Below, piece by piece: positions 25,943 to 34,587 of a stretch of 64,000 nucleotides of DNA (within the stretch, counting starts at the first letter, position 1; each line of letters opens with the position of its first letter). Below the pieces are notes generated by a model. The model was not told the DNA's origin. It was given only the letters and a program-made list of their open reading frames with translations, and searched no databases. The DNA comes from Flavipsychrobacter sp. (GTDB lineage: Bacteria > Bacteroidota > Bacteroidia > Chitinophagales > Chitinophagaceae), in the NCBI GenBank assembly GCA_016787265.1, contig JAEUVF010000001.1, forward strand, positions 62,001-126,000. Direction: 5' to 3'. The translations under genes and the position numbers were made by a program.

Positions 25943-27379
25943 TTGAATTCTGGAAAGACTGATTTCGATGCAATTGTTGTTGGTAGCGGACCAAATGGAT
26001 TTGCTGCAGGAATAACCCTGCTTAAGGAGGGCAAATCTGTATTGCTGTTAGAACGAAATGCTACTGTCGGAGGCGGTATGCGAACTGCTGAATTGACGTT
26101 GCCTGGTTTTAAGCATGATGTTTGTTCCGCTGTTCATCCGATGGCGGTTGCTTCCCCGTTTTTTAATTCGGTGGATTGGTCTGCTTATGGTTTGGATCTG
26201 ATTCATCCACCAGTTTGTGCCGCACATCCGCTGGATAATGGAAGTCCGGCTGTTTTATACAATTCCTTTACGCAAACGGCAGAGGGGCTGGGAGCTGATC
26301 AGGCTGCATATGAGCGATTCTTACGTGTTACGGTAAATAATTTTCATTCATTGAAAGAGGATTTGTTGGGCCCGCTTTCATGGCCTACTTCTCCACTACC
26401 ATTTATCGCCTTCGGCGTGAAAGCTTTGCAGCCTGCCAGCTGGACGGTAAAACAATTTCAAACGCAGGAGGCCAAAGCCCTGTTTGCCGGTATGGCTGCT
26501 CATGGTATTCAACCTTTGAGCAATTGGGCTGGTTCTGCAATAGCGATGGTATTGATGGCAGCAGGTCATGTATATGGCTGGCCGATTCCAGGAGGTGGTT
26601 CGCAGTCTATTGCCGATGCAATGGCGGCTCATTTTCGGTTACTCGGCGGTGTTATAGAAACGAATGTTGAGGTGAAATCGCTTCAGCAATTGCCCGCATC
26701 CAAAGCAGTACTTTTTGATTGTACCCCGAAGCAGCTCCTCCAAATCGCTGGTCATAAATTCTCTGACTTTTATAAATGGCAACTCAATCGCTATCGTTAT
26801 GGCATGGGGGTATTCAAAATTGACTGGGCACTGGATGCACCCATTCCCTGGAAAGATGAAAAAACCAAACTGGCTGGAACCGTGCATATCGGAAACACGT
26901 ATGAGGAAATCAGCTGGAATGAGGCTGCAACGGCAAGAGGTATTCATCCTGAAAAACCCTTTGTATTATTGGCGCAGCCTTCGCTTTTTGATAATTCACG
27001 GGCACCGGAAGGTAAACATACGGCCTGGGCCTATTGCCATGTTCCATTTGGTTCTGAGAAAGATATGACAGAAGCAATCGAAAAACAGGTAGAGCGTTAT
27101 GCGCCTGGATTCAAAGATCAGATACTGTCAAGGCATACCATGAATACAAAAGCCATGCAGAACTATAACCCGAATTATATCGGCGGCGATATCAATGGTG
27201 GTGTGCAGGATATTTTCCAATTGTTTACCCGGCCTGCGTTAAGGTGGTCGCCCTACCGAACCAGTGCCAAAGGACTTTATATATGTTCTTCTTCCACTCC
27301 TCCGGGCGGAGGGGTTCACGGCATGTGTGGTTACCATGCAGCTAAACAGGTTTTAAGAGATATTTTTAAACAAGGTTAA
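25943..27379 (+). CDS. CrtI/PYROXD2-like FAD-dependent oxidoreductase
   Basis: The 478-residue flavoprotein shows an N-terminal dinucleotide-binding motif, 'DAIVVGSGPNGFAAGITLLKEGKSVLLLERN' (residues 8-40), and the C-terminal 'CSSSTPPGGGVHGMCGYHAAKQVL' typical of the phytoene-dehydrogenase-like/PYROXD2 group. It has no signal peptide, so it acts in the cytoplasm. The start must be TTG 25943, directly after the SoxC stop (TAA 25940-25942), because the next in-frame Met lies beyond the FAD motif. Its substrate is unknown, and it is not an established part of sulfur oxidation. Its position between soxC and the sulfate exporter suggests it acts on the imported molecule, but carotenoid-like chemistry cannot be excluded. 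Confidence 0.85.
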   Translation: MNSGKTDFDAIVVGSGPNGFAAGITLLKEGKSVLLLERNATVGGGMRTAELTLPGFKHDVCSAVHPMAVASPFFNSVDWSAYGLDLIHPPVCAAHPLDNGSPAVLYNSFTQTAEGLGADQAAYERFLRVTVNNFHSLKEDLLGPLSWPTSPLPFIAFGVKALQPASWTVKQFQTQEAKALFAGMAAHGIQPLSNWAGSAIAMVLMAAGHVYGWPIPGGGSQSIADAMAAHFRLLGGVIETNVEVKSLQQLPASKAVLFDCTPKQLLQIAGHKFSDFYKWQLNRYRYGMGVFKIDWALDAPIPWKDEKTKLAGTVHIGNTYEEISWNEAATARGIHPEKPFVLLAQPSLFDNSRAPEGKHTAWAYCHVPFGSEKDMTEAIEKQVERYAPGFKDQILSRHTMNTKAMQNYNPNYIGGDINGGVQDIFQLFTRPALRWSPYRTSAKGLYICSSSTPPGGGVHGMCGYHAAKQVLRDIFKQG

Positions 27380-27381
27380 TT

Positions 27382-28635
27382 ATGGCGGATAAAGTAGCAA
27401 AACCCATTTTAAATGAAGACTGGACAGCCGTGTGGCTGGGAGCCATTATCATTCTGCTGGCAGTTGTAGGATTCACGATTCCCAAACCCGCATTCTCCTG
27501 GTCCGATTCAACTGCATTTGTGACCAAACTGTTGAGTTCCGATAACATTGTTGCAATTGCGGCACTTTTCCTCATTATGTATGCAATCGCTGTAGCAGGT
27601 GCCTGGCTGGCTGGAAAACCTATCCGGGCTCTTGTTCAAAGTTTTCCTGTAGTATTTTTTGTCTCTGTTCTCGCAATGATTTTGGCAGGTAATAAACAGA
27701 TTAAAGACCTCAACCTGGAAGCCGTGATCTTTAGTCTTTGCCTGGGTTTGATCATTGGGAATTTTTTTACTCTGCCACAATGGTTTAAGAATTCATTGCA
27801 AACGGAATTGTTTGTGAAAATAGGATTGGTATTATTGGGTACCAGCATCATTTTCGGAGATATGCTGAAAGCCGGATCACTCGGGTTATTGCAGGCATTG
27901 ATCGTGGTATTGTCTGTTTGGTATTTTGCCTTCTGGGTGTGTAAGAAATTGGGTGTGGAAGACGATATGCGGATGATGATCTCCAGTGCCGTTTCCATTT
28001 GTGGAGTATCAGCAGCTATCGCAACCGCGGGAGCCATCAGTGGTGATACAAAAAAACTTTCTTATGTAATCTCCCTTGTACTGGTGACGGCAATACCCAT
28101 GATGATTGGCATGCCTTATATCGCTCAATGGTTGCAACTGCCGGAAGCGGTTACCGGTGCCTGGCTGGGTGGCAGTATTGATACTTCCGGTGCTGTAGTG
28201 GCAGCCGGCACCCTGGTAGGAGAAGAAGCATTAAAGATCAGCACCATTGTGAAATTTTCGCAGAATGTATTACTCGGACTGGCTGCATTTGCCATTTCTG
28301 TTTACTGGACCTATTCCCGTAAGAACAATCAGGCCGTTGAAAAACCTACACTTTCTTTGATCTGGGAGCGTTTTCCGAAGTTTGTGCTTGGTTTCGTTTG
28401 TGCCTCCCTGTTATTTTCATTTCTGCTATCAGGTGAAACGATAACTGCCGTAAAAGAGCCACTTAAAAATATCCAGACCATGTGGTTCGTGCTGGCTTTT
28501 ACCAGTATTGGAATGGAAACCAAATTTGCTGATCTTTTCCACCAGGACAATAAAAAACCCCTGTACGGATTTCTGATCGCACAGGGATTTAATATACTGG
28601 TTACGTTGATTGTTGCTTATCTGTTGTTCCGCTAG
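27382..28635 (+). CDS. YeiH-family (UPF0324) putative sulfate exporter
   Basis: This 417-residue integral membrane protein has about ten to eleven hydrophobic segments. It carries family motifs 'FVKIGLVLLGTSIIFGDMLKAG', 'SSAVSICGVSAAIATAGAISGD' and 'GAWLGGSIDTSGAVVAAGTLVGE'. Members are annotated as putative sulfate or anion exporters and often accompany sulfite-releasing pathways. It begins 2 nt after the flavoprotein stop and is the last gene of the operon. Sulfate export would fit the sulfite dehydrogenase encoded upstream. Its last 4 nt overlap the 3' end of the convergent homoserine dehydrogenase gene, so there is no room for a terminator between them. Confidence 0.9.
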   Translation: MADKVAKPILNEDWTAVWLGAIIILLAVVGFTIPKPAFSWSDSTAFVTKLLSSDNIVAIAALFLIMYAIAVAGAWLAGKPIRALVQSFPVVFFVSVLAMILAGNKQIKDLNLEAVIFSLCLGLIIGNFFTLPQWFKNSLQTELFVKIGLVLLGTSIIFGDMLKAGSLGLLQALIVVLSVWYFAFWVCKKLGVEDDMRMMISSAVSICGVSAAIATAGAISGDTKKLSYVISLVLVTAIPMMIGMPYIAQWLQLPEAVTGAWLGGSIDTSGAVVAAGTLVGEEALKISTIVKFSQNVLLGLAAFAISVYWTYSRKNNQAVEKPTLSLIWERFPKFVLGFVCASLLFSFLLSGETITAVKEPLKNIQTMWFVLAFTSIGMETKFADLFHQDNKKPLYGFLIAQGFNILVTLIVAYLLFR

Positions 28636-29891
28636 AAAGCTACTCCTGCGAGTTCCAGGCTTTTTTTCTTGAGTTGCTGAATCGCAACGTCTTCAATGAT
28701 AGGTTGAGGCGTAAGGATCAGGGAGGTGTTGTTCTGTTTCCACCAGTCATTTTCGATCAGCTCTTTAACGTGCAATACACCTACCAGGTACTTGCGCTCT
28801 TCCCTGGCATGCCATTCTTCGATCCATTCGAATTTTTCCCGGGGAACATATTTCCAGTCGGTAAAACTCAGGTATACCCGCAGGTAGAAATCGTTTGTCA
28901 AACTGTTGGGCTGGTGATGATAGAGTTTTTTGTATTCGTATTTGTATTCATAACGCAGTGCAGACAAATCACTCAATACCGCCGATGCAGTGGGGAAGCT
29001 GCCGGCTCCCTTGCCATAGAAAAATTGTTTGTCGGCAAATCCGCTTTCAATTACCACCCCATTGTACTCATTCTTTACAAAGGAGAGGTGATCATCCTGC
29101 TGAATGAATTGCGGTAATATAAAGCTGGCTACTTTACCATTGTGTAACTTCTGCGCCTGCGCCACCAGTTTGATCTGCTGGCCTTTTTCCCCTGCTACCC
29201 GGGCATCCATGGCGTGAATATTTTGTATGCCGGTAAACAGCAGTTTGTCCGGATGCTCCACAATTCCATATGCATGTGTCAGGAGAAAGGTCCATTTGTT
29301 AAGGGCATCATATCCCTCCACATCAAGAGAAGGATCTGATTCTGCAAAACCCAGTTGTTGTGCCAGAAGAAGTGCCTGTTGGAAATCCAGTTTGTCCTCA
29401 AACATTTTAGTGAGGATAAAATTGGTTGATCCATTTACAATGGCTTTGATGCCATGTAGGAGGTCATTGTCGTAATATTCTTCCAGATTACGTATTACCG
29501 GAATCGATGCACAGGCCGCTGCCTCATAGAGAAAACTGGTAGAAACATTCTTCTGTATCTCAAGCAATTCGGGCAGGTGCTCGGCAATCATTTTTTTGCT
29601 GGCACTTACTACTGATTTTCCGTTTTTCAATGCACGGGTCACAATTTCAAAAGCAGGTTCCGCTTCATTGATCACTTCCACAATTACATTGATCTCCTCG
29701 TCGTTCAACAACTCTTCCCGGTCTGTCGTGAATAAATCCGTTGGTGCATTTCTTTTCTTGGTTGCGTCTTTAATACAAACTTTTTTTATCCGGGCACTAA
29801 GGGAAGGCGTCTGTTGTAACACTTTGTACAATCCTTCTCCAACAACACCAAATCCGAATAATCCGATCGTTAATTGTTTGTGATAACTCAT
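28632..29891 (-). CDS. hom: Homoserine dehydrogenase
   Basis: This 419-residue enzyme reduces aspartate semialdehyde to homoserine for methionine and threonine synthesis. The N-terminal NAD(P)-binding motif 'IGLFGFGVVGEGLYKVL' and the catalytic segment with 'GIKAIVNGSTNFILTKM' and 'AESDPSLDVEGYDALNKWTFLL' are diagnostic. No aspartokinase domain is fused, and a classical ACT domain is not obvious. The gene is 21 nt downstream of the MetB-type enzyme gene and shares its riboswitch-controlled transcript, so methionine supply (SAM level) probably sets expression. Confidence 0.93.
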   Translation of the reverse strand: MSYHKQLTIGLFGFGVVGEGLYKVLQQTPSLSARIKKVCIKDATKKRNAPTDLFTTDREELLNDEEINVIVEVINEAEPAFEIVTRALKNGKSVVSASKKMIAEHLPELLEIQKNVSTSFLYEAAACASIPVIRNLEEYYDNDLLHGIKAIVNGSTNFILTKMFEDKLDFQQALLLAQQLGFAESDPSLDVEGYDALNKWTFLLTHAYGIVEHPDKLLFTGIQNIHAMDARVAGEKGQQIKLVAQAQKLHNGKVASFILPQFIQQDDHLSFVKNEYNGVVIESGFADKQFFYGKGAGSFPTASAVLSDLSALRYEYKYEYKKLYHHQPNSLTNDFYLRVYLSFTDWKYVPREKFEWIEEWHAREERKYLVGVLHVKELIENDWWKQNNTSLILTPQPIIEDVAIQQLKKKSLELAGVAF

Positions 29892-29912
29892 GGTTGGTTC
29901 TCTTGCTTAAAG

Positions 29913-31058
29913 TTAAATAGATAGTAAGGCTGATTTAGTATTTTTTCTGGAGCTGCTTTTTTCTCCTGCTGCATGAAAAGCATCTTCCAGATCGTTTACC
30001 AGGTCGGTGGCATCTTCCAGGCCAACGCTTAACCGGATGAATCCGTCTGTTACCCCGGCTGCTTTTCGCTGTTCCGGATCAACTGTTTTATGTGTCATGC
30101 TGGCAGGATGACTTACCAGGCTTTTTACGCCTCCCAGGCTTTCCGCGAGGTGAAATAATTTGGTTGCTCCAACAAATCTAAGTGCTGCGGCGCTACTGTC
30201 CTTCTTCAGCCGGAAACTCACTACTCCTCCGAAACCGGGATAAAAAACTTCTCCAACTTCCGGATGATTTTTCAAATAAGCGGCAACCCGGCTGGCAGAT
30301 TCCGTATGCTGCTTCACTCTTAGGTGCAGCGTTTCCAATCCGCGGATCAGCAGGAAGCTGTCAAAGGGCCCCAGTACTGCACCACAGGCATTCTGGTAAA
30401 ACTTGATCTGCTGACCGATTTCAGGATCCTTCGCAATTACCAGTCCGGCTATAACATCACTGTGCCCGCCAATGAATTTGGTTGCACTGTGCACCACGAG
30501 GTCTGCTCCCAGCTCCAGTGGTTGCTGGTAAACAGGGGAGGCAAATGTATTGTCCACGGCAAAGAGTAATTTGTACCGGTTGGCAATAGATGCGATTGCC
30601 CGGATATCTGCCACTTTCAGGGTAGGATTGGTGGGTGTCTCCAGCCAGATCAGTTTGGTCTTCAGCGTGATGGCCCGCTGGATCGCAGAGAGATCGGTCA
30701 TATCTACATAAGTCACCTGGATCCCGAACTTTTTGTACACTTTTTCAAAGAGACGGAAGGCGCCGCCATAGATATCATTTACGGCGATGATTTCATCTCC
30801 TGATTCCAGGAGTTTTATCACGGCATCAATGGCTGCCAGTCCACTTGAGAAAGCCGCGGCTACGGAACCTTTTTCCAGTTTGGCTACGATTTTTTCCAGT
30901 TCCTGGCGGGTTGGATTGTTGGTCCGGCTGTAGTCAAATCCTTTGTTTACGCCGGGCGCTTCCTGCACAAAAATGCTGGTCTGGTAAATGGGAACGGCGA
31001 TCGCGCCGGTTTGTGCATCCACCGGGATGCTGTGCAATAATTGTGTTGTCGCTTGCAT
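29913..31058 (-). CDS. metB: Cys/Met-metabolism PLP enzyme (cystathionine gamma-synthase/lyase type)
   Basis: The 381-residue PLP-dependent enzyme belongs to the trans-sulfuration family. The PLP lysine is in 'SATKFIGG' (Lys194), the phosphate-binding Tyr/Arg pair in 'YSRTNNPTR' (43-51), and 'VDNTFASP' supplies the PLP-ring Asp. Sequence alone does not separate cystathionine gamma-synthase, O-acetylhomoserine sulfhydrylase and gamma-lyase. Control by a SAM-I riboswitch and co-transcription with homoserine dehydrogenase favour a methionine-biosynthetic role. The C-terminus has a short Lys/Ser-rich tail. The symbol metB is given on this contextual basis. Confidence 0.88.
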   Translation of the reverse strand: MQATTQLLHSIPVDAQTGAIAVPIYQTSIFVQEAPGVNKGFDYSRTNNPTRQELEKIVAKLEKGSVAAAFSSGLAAIDAVIKLLESGDEIIAVNDIYGGAFRLFEKVYKKFGIQVTYVDMTDLSAIQRAITLKTKLIWLETPTNPTLKVADIRAIASIANRYKLLFAVDNTFASPVYQQPLELGADLVVHSATKFIGGHSDVIAGLVIAKDPEIGQQIKFYQNACGAVLGPFDSFLLIRGLETLHLRVKQHTESASRVAAYLKNHPEVGEVFYPGFGGVVSFRLKKDSSAAALRFVGATKLFHLAESLGGVKSLVSHPASMTHKTVDPEQRKAAGVTDGFIRLSVGLEDATDLVNDLEDAFHAAGEKSSSRKNTKSALLSI

Positions 31059-31134
31059 TGTTAAACAGTTTTAAAATTGAAAAACAGGTTGTTAGCGACA
31101 CCACCTACCAAGCAAAATCGGGAGGAGCGGGTAT

Positions 31135-31169
31135 AAAAAAAGCTCTCCCGATAAATCATCAGAAGAGCT
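31135..31169 (-). terminator. Riboswitch expression-platform terminator
   Basis: Read on the minus strand, AGCTCTTC (31169-31162) pairs with GGAGAGCT (31148-31141) in an 8-bp stem (one G-T pair) followed by a run of T (31140-31135). It lies between the SAM-I aptamer and the metB start and should form when SAM is bound. Confidence 0.88.
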
Positions 31170-31209
31170 CTATGAAGAAGTTGTATTTCTGCAAAAGCCA
31201 TTCATCTGA

Positions 31210-31318
31210 CTTATCTATCCCTTTTACGGGCTGGATTTGGCACCTTACTTCCCGCTGTTAAGCGGAAAACAGGTTGTCAAGGCTTCATCGGGCCATTCCC
31301 TCTGCCTTTCTTGATAAG
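31210..31318 (-). ncRNA. SAM-I (S-box) riboswitch
   Basis: On the minus strand the core is unmistakable: CTTATCAAG (P1 5' strand), GCAGAGGGA, TGGCCCGATGAAGCC, ACAACC, AAGGTGCCAAATCC and the closing GATAAG of P1. The order and spacing match the SAM-I family of S-adenosylmethionine sensors. Here it precedes an intrinsic terminator and the metB-hom operon, so high SAM should stop transcription early. The only departure noted is ACAACC instead of the usual GCAACC. Confidence 0.97.
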
Positions 31319-31339
31319 CGATGCTCTAAAGAACTGACG

Positions 31340-31372
31340 CAAAGGTAGGGAGATTTAGTTGATATTTCCAAA
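31340..31372 (-). promoter_or_regulatory. Promoter of the riboswitch-metB-hom operon
   Basis: On the minus strand TTTG (31372-31369) and TACCTTTG (31347-31340), 21 nt apart, match the Bacteroidota promoter pattern exactly in the -7 element. Transcription would start about 15 nt upstream of the SAM-I aptamer. Confidence 0.75.
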
Positions 31373-31449
31373 CTTTAGCATTCCGACAACTGTATTTATA
31401 GCTGTCAGATACTTATTTATTCATCTGTTGGAGGTCTTAGATTTGCATT

Positions 31450-34314
31450 ATGAAAAAAAAGAAGACGGGCGCTACGGAAGAGTTGGAAATGATCGAGGTA
31501 ACCGGCGCCAGAGAACATAATCTGAAAAATATTGATATACAATTGCCGAAAAACCAGCTCGTGGTTTTTACCGGTGTCAGTGGGTGCGGGAAGTCCTCAC
31601 TTGCGTTTGATACGATCTATAATGAAGGGCAACGTCGTTACATGGAGAGTTTTTCCGCCTATGCCCGTCAGTTCGTGGGAGATATGGAACGTCCGGATGT
31701 AGATCGCATCACGGGGCTGTCTCCTGTTATTTCCATAGAACAGAAAACGACCAACAAGAACCCCCGATCTACGGTTGGTACAATAACTGAGGTATATGAT
31801 TTTCTGCGTTTGTTATACGCACGTGCTTCTGATGCGTACAGTTATAACACGGGCAAACAAATGACCAAATTCTCTGAAGAAGAGATTGTTGAAAATATCT
31901 TCAGTAAATATACCAAACAGAAAATTTCACTGCTGGCACCACTGGTCAGAGGCAGGAAGGGGCACTATAGAGAACTCTTTGAAGACATCCGCAAAAAGGG
32001 GTATCTCAAAGTTCGGGTAGATGGAGAAGTGAAAGATCTGGTACCGAAAATGCAGGTCGATCGCTATAAGATTCACGATATTGAAGTAGTGGTGGATCGC
32101 CTTGCCGTTACCCCCGATATGAAGTTGCGTCTTAGTCAAAGCGTGCAGAAGTCCATGCAGGTAGGCAAGGGGTTGCTCTTTCTCCTGTTAAATGATAGTA
32201 ACCAGGTAGTGCAGTATAGTCGCCAGTTAATGTGCGAGGATACCGGCATCTCTTACGAAGAACCATCTCCCAATAGTTTTTCTTTTAACTCTCCCTATGG
32301 TGCCTGCCCAACCTGTAAAGGGCTCGGTACGGTTTACCAGGTGAGCATGGAGAAGATCATTCCCGACTGGAATAAAAGCATCAGGGAAGGTGCGATTGCT
32401 CCTCTTGGGGAGGAACGGGAAGCTTATGTGTACAAACAAGTTCAGCAACTGGCAAAAAAACATAAGATTGATCTAAAAAAACCGGTGCGTGAATTACCCG
32501 ATGCACAACTCAATCTGGTACTTTATGCCACAGAAAAACCAGCAGAGGAAGCAGATTTTGATTTTGATGAACTCGGTACCGCAGACAGGGTGTATGCAGA
32601 AGAGTTTGAGGGCGTTATCCCACAATTGAAACGATGGTTTGCCTCCGCCAGTTCCGACGGTATTCGTGAATGGGCGGAAGGTTTCATGGATCTTACCACC
32701 TGTTCTTCGTGTGCTGGTGCCCGTTTGAAGAAAGAAAGTCTCTGGTTTAAGGTTGATGGAAAGAATATTGCCGAGATAAGTCTGTATAATCTTGATAAAC
32801 TGCTTATCTGGTTTAATGGCCTTGAACAACGGCTTTCCGCCAAGCAGCGTGTGATTGCAAAAGATATTCTGAAAGAAATACGGGAACGATTGCAGTTTCT
32901 GCTGGATGTTGGTCTGTCCTATCTCACATTGAACCGTGCGACGAAAACCCTTAGTGGAGGTGAATCCCAGCGAATCCGTTTAGCCACGCAAATTGGTTCT
33001 CAGTTGCAGGGCATCACCTATGTGCTGGATGAGCCAAGTATTGGTTTGCACCAGCGTGATAATCATCGTCTAATAACAGCATTACAGAACCTGCGTAATA
33101 TTGGCAACAGTGTGTTGGTAGTAGAACACGATAAAGACATTATGATGGCAGCGGATTACCTGGTTGATATTGGTCCGCGTGCCGGTAAATTCGGAGGCGA
33201 AATTGTTGCACAGGGAACACCAAAAGAAGTGCTTGCTTCCAATTCTGAAACAGCGCAATACCTGAGTGGTAAAAAAAATATTGATGTGCCGGAGGTGCGC
33301 AGAAAAGGAAGTGGTGCTAGTCTTGATCTCAAAGGTGCCAAAGGAAATAACCTGAAGAATGTTTCAGTGAAGTTTCCGTTGGGAAAATTGATTCTTGTAA
33401 CAGGTGTGAGCGGTAGCGGTAAGAGTACACTGATCAATGATACGCTCTATCCAATCTTATCACAGTACTGTTATGAGTCCAAACAGAAACCCCTGGAATA
33501 TAAATCAATCAAAGGACTCGAACATATAGATAAGGTGATTGAGATCGATCAGTCGCCGATTGGCCGCACCCCGCGCAGCAATCCTGCTACCTATTGTGGC
33601 TTCTTTACTGAAATTCGCCAGCTTTTTGCTGCAGTGCCTGAAGCAAAAATAAGAGGATATGCAGCAGGCCGGTTTTCCTTCAATGTAAAAGGCGGGCGAT
33701 GTGATATGTGTGAAGGTGGAGGAATGCGGGTGATAGAAATGAATTTTCTTCCGGATGTGTATGTGCATTGTGAAAAATGCAATGGCAGGCGATACAATCG
33801 GGAAACACTGGAGATTCGATACAAGGGTAAATCCATTAGTGATGTATTGGATATGACAGTGGATGAAGCCGTAGAGTTTTTCCAGGCAGTACCCTATCTG
33901 TACCGGAAGATAAAAGTATTGCAGGAAGTGGGCCTTGGTTATATCACACTCGGACAAAGCGCCGTTACCCTAAGTGGGGGAGAAGCACAACGTGTCAAAC
34001 TTGCAACAGAACTATCTAAGAAGGATACCGGTAAAACCTTTTATATTTTGGATGAGCCAACAACCGGCCTGCACTTCCAGGATATTCAGCATTTGCTGGA
34101 TGTACTCAATAAATTAGTGGATCGTGGAAATACCGTGCTGGTTATTGAACATAACCTGGATGTAATCAAAGTGGCCGATCATATCATTGATATTGGCCCG
34201 GAAGGCGGTGACGGTGGCGGCCATGTTTTATTTGAAGGCACCCCCGAAGAACTTATCAAAGTTAAAGAAAGTCATACAGCAAGATTTCTGAAGGAGGAGA
34301 TGAAGAAGAAGTGA
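31450..34314 (+). CDS. uvrA: UvrA, excinuclease ABC subunit A
   Basis: This 954-residue DNA damage sensor of nucleotide excision repair is of usual length. Two ABC ATPase modules are visible: Walker A 'GVSGCGKSS' (42-50) with signature 'LSGGESQRIRLATQIGS', and Walker A 'GVSGSGKST' (about 652) with 'LSGGEAQRVKLATELSK'. The zinc modules show 'CPTCKGLG' and 'CSSCAGARL' in the first half, and 'CDMCEGGG...CEKCNGRR' in the second. It works with UvrB and UvrC in the cytoplasm. It is a stand-alone gene, divergent from the metB operon; TAGATTTG just upstream (31438-31445) may be its -7 element, which would leave almost no leader. Confidence 0.98.
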   Translation: MKKKKTGATEELEMIEVTGAREHNLKNIDIQLPKNQLVVFTGVSGCGKSSLAFDTIYNEGQRRYMESFSAYARQFVGDMERPDVDRITGLSPVISIEQKTTNKNPRSTVGTITEVYDFLRLLYARASDAYSYNTGKQMTKFSEEEIVENIFSKYTKQKISLLAPLVRGRKGHYRELFEDIRKKGYLKVRVDGEVKDLVPKMQVDRYKIHDIEVVVDRLAVTPDMKLRLSQSVQKSMQVGKGLLFLLLNDSNQVVQYSRQLMCEDTGISYEEPSPNSFSFNSPYGACPTCKGLGTVYQVSMEKIIPDWNKSIREGAIAPLGEEREAYVYKQVQQLAKKHKIDLKKPVRELPDAQLNLVLYATEKPAEEADFDFDELGTADRVYAEEFEGVIPQLKRWFASASSDGIREWAEGFMDLTTCSSCAGARLKKESLWFKVDGKNIAEISLYNLDKLLIWFNGLEQRLSAKQRVIAKDILKEIRERLQFLLDVGLSYLTLNRATKTLSGGESQRIRLATQIGSQLQGITYVLDEPSIGLHQRDNHRLITALQNLRNIGNSVLVVEHDKDIMMAADYLVDIGPRAGKFGGEIVAQGTPKEVLASNSETAQYLSGKKNIDVPEVRRKGSGASLDLKGAKGNNLKNVSVKFPLGKLILVTGVSGSGKSTLINDTLYPILSQYCYESKQKPLEYKSIKGLEHIDKVIEIDQSPIGRTPRSNPATYCGFFTEIRQLFAAVPEAKIRGYAAGRFSFNVKGGRCDMCEGGGMRVIEMNFLPDVYVHCEKCNGRRYNRETLEIRYKGKSISDVLDMTVDEAVEFFQAVPYLYRKIKVLQEVGLGYITLGQSAVTLSGGEAQRVKLATELSKKDTGKTFYILDEPTTGLHFQDIQHLLDVLNKLVDRGNTVLVIEHNLDVIKVADHIIDIGPEGGDGGGHVLFEGTPEELIKVKESHTARFLKEEMKKK

Positions 34315-34437
34315 AAGGTGAAAAGTGAGAGGTGAAAGGAGGTGAAAAGTGAAAGGTCAAAAGTGAAAGATGATTTTTTTTCACCTTTCACTTTTGACCT
34401 TTGACATTCTTTCACTTTTCACTTTTCACCTTTCACC
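34311..34437. repeat. GTGAAA-type repeat forming a long imperfect hairpin
   Basis: From the uvrA stop codon onward, the top strand carries tandem variants of GTGAAA(A/G)GT (34311-34368). After a T8 run come their complements, built from TTTCACCTTTCACTTTT units (34378-34437). The two halves fold into a hairpin with arms of about 60 nt. It can terminate uvrA transcription, and the repeat unit recalls dispersed GTGAAA-type intergenic repeats of Bacteroidota. Confidence 0.85.
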
Positions 34438-34445
34438 TTATCGCT

Positions 34446-34569
34446 CCGATAAGGGGAGGCAGGTAGTCTTAATAAAATCGTTGCATATAAAGGGTACAAA
34501 CAATAGGGAACGGATCAGGTTCTAAAACCGGATAATTGGATTTTATCAATTTCCCTGCCTTCTTATCGG
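34446..34569. repeat. Long-range inverted repeat, possible MITE remnant or structured RNA
   Basis: CCGATAAG (34446-34453) and GGCAGG (34458-34463) are complementary, in the right order, to CCTGCC (34554-34559) and CTTATCGG (34562-34569). The 14 paired positions enclose about 90 nt without a coding frame. There is no obvious target-site duplication. Confidence 0.45.
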
Positions 34570-34587
34570 TAAGCTTATGAATACATA

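Noticed and set aside
30845..31261. 138-codon open frame on the plus strand ending in the riboswitch region
   Set aside because: It is antisense to metB and to the SAM-I aptamer; its Cys-containing tail is only the complement of riboswitch sequence.
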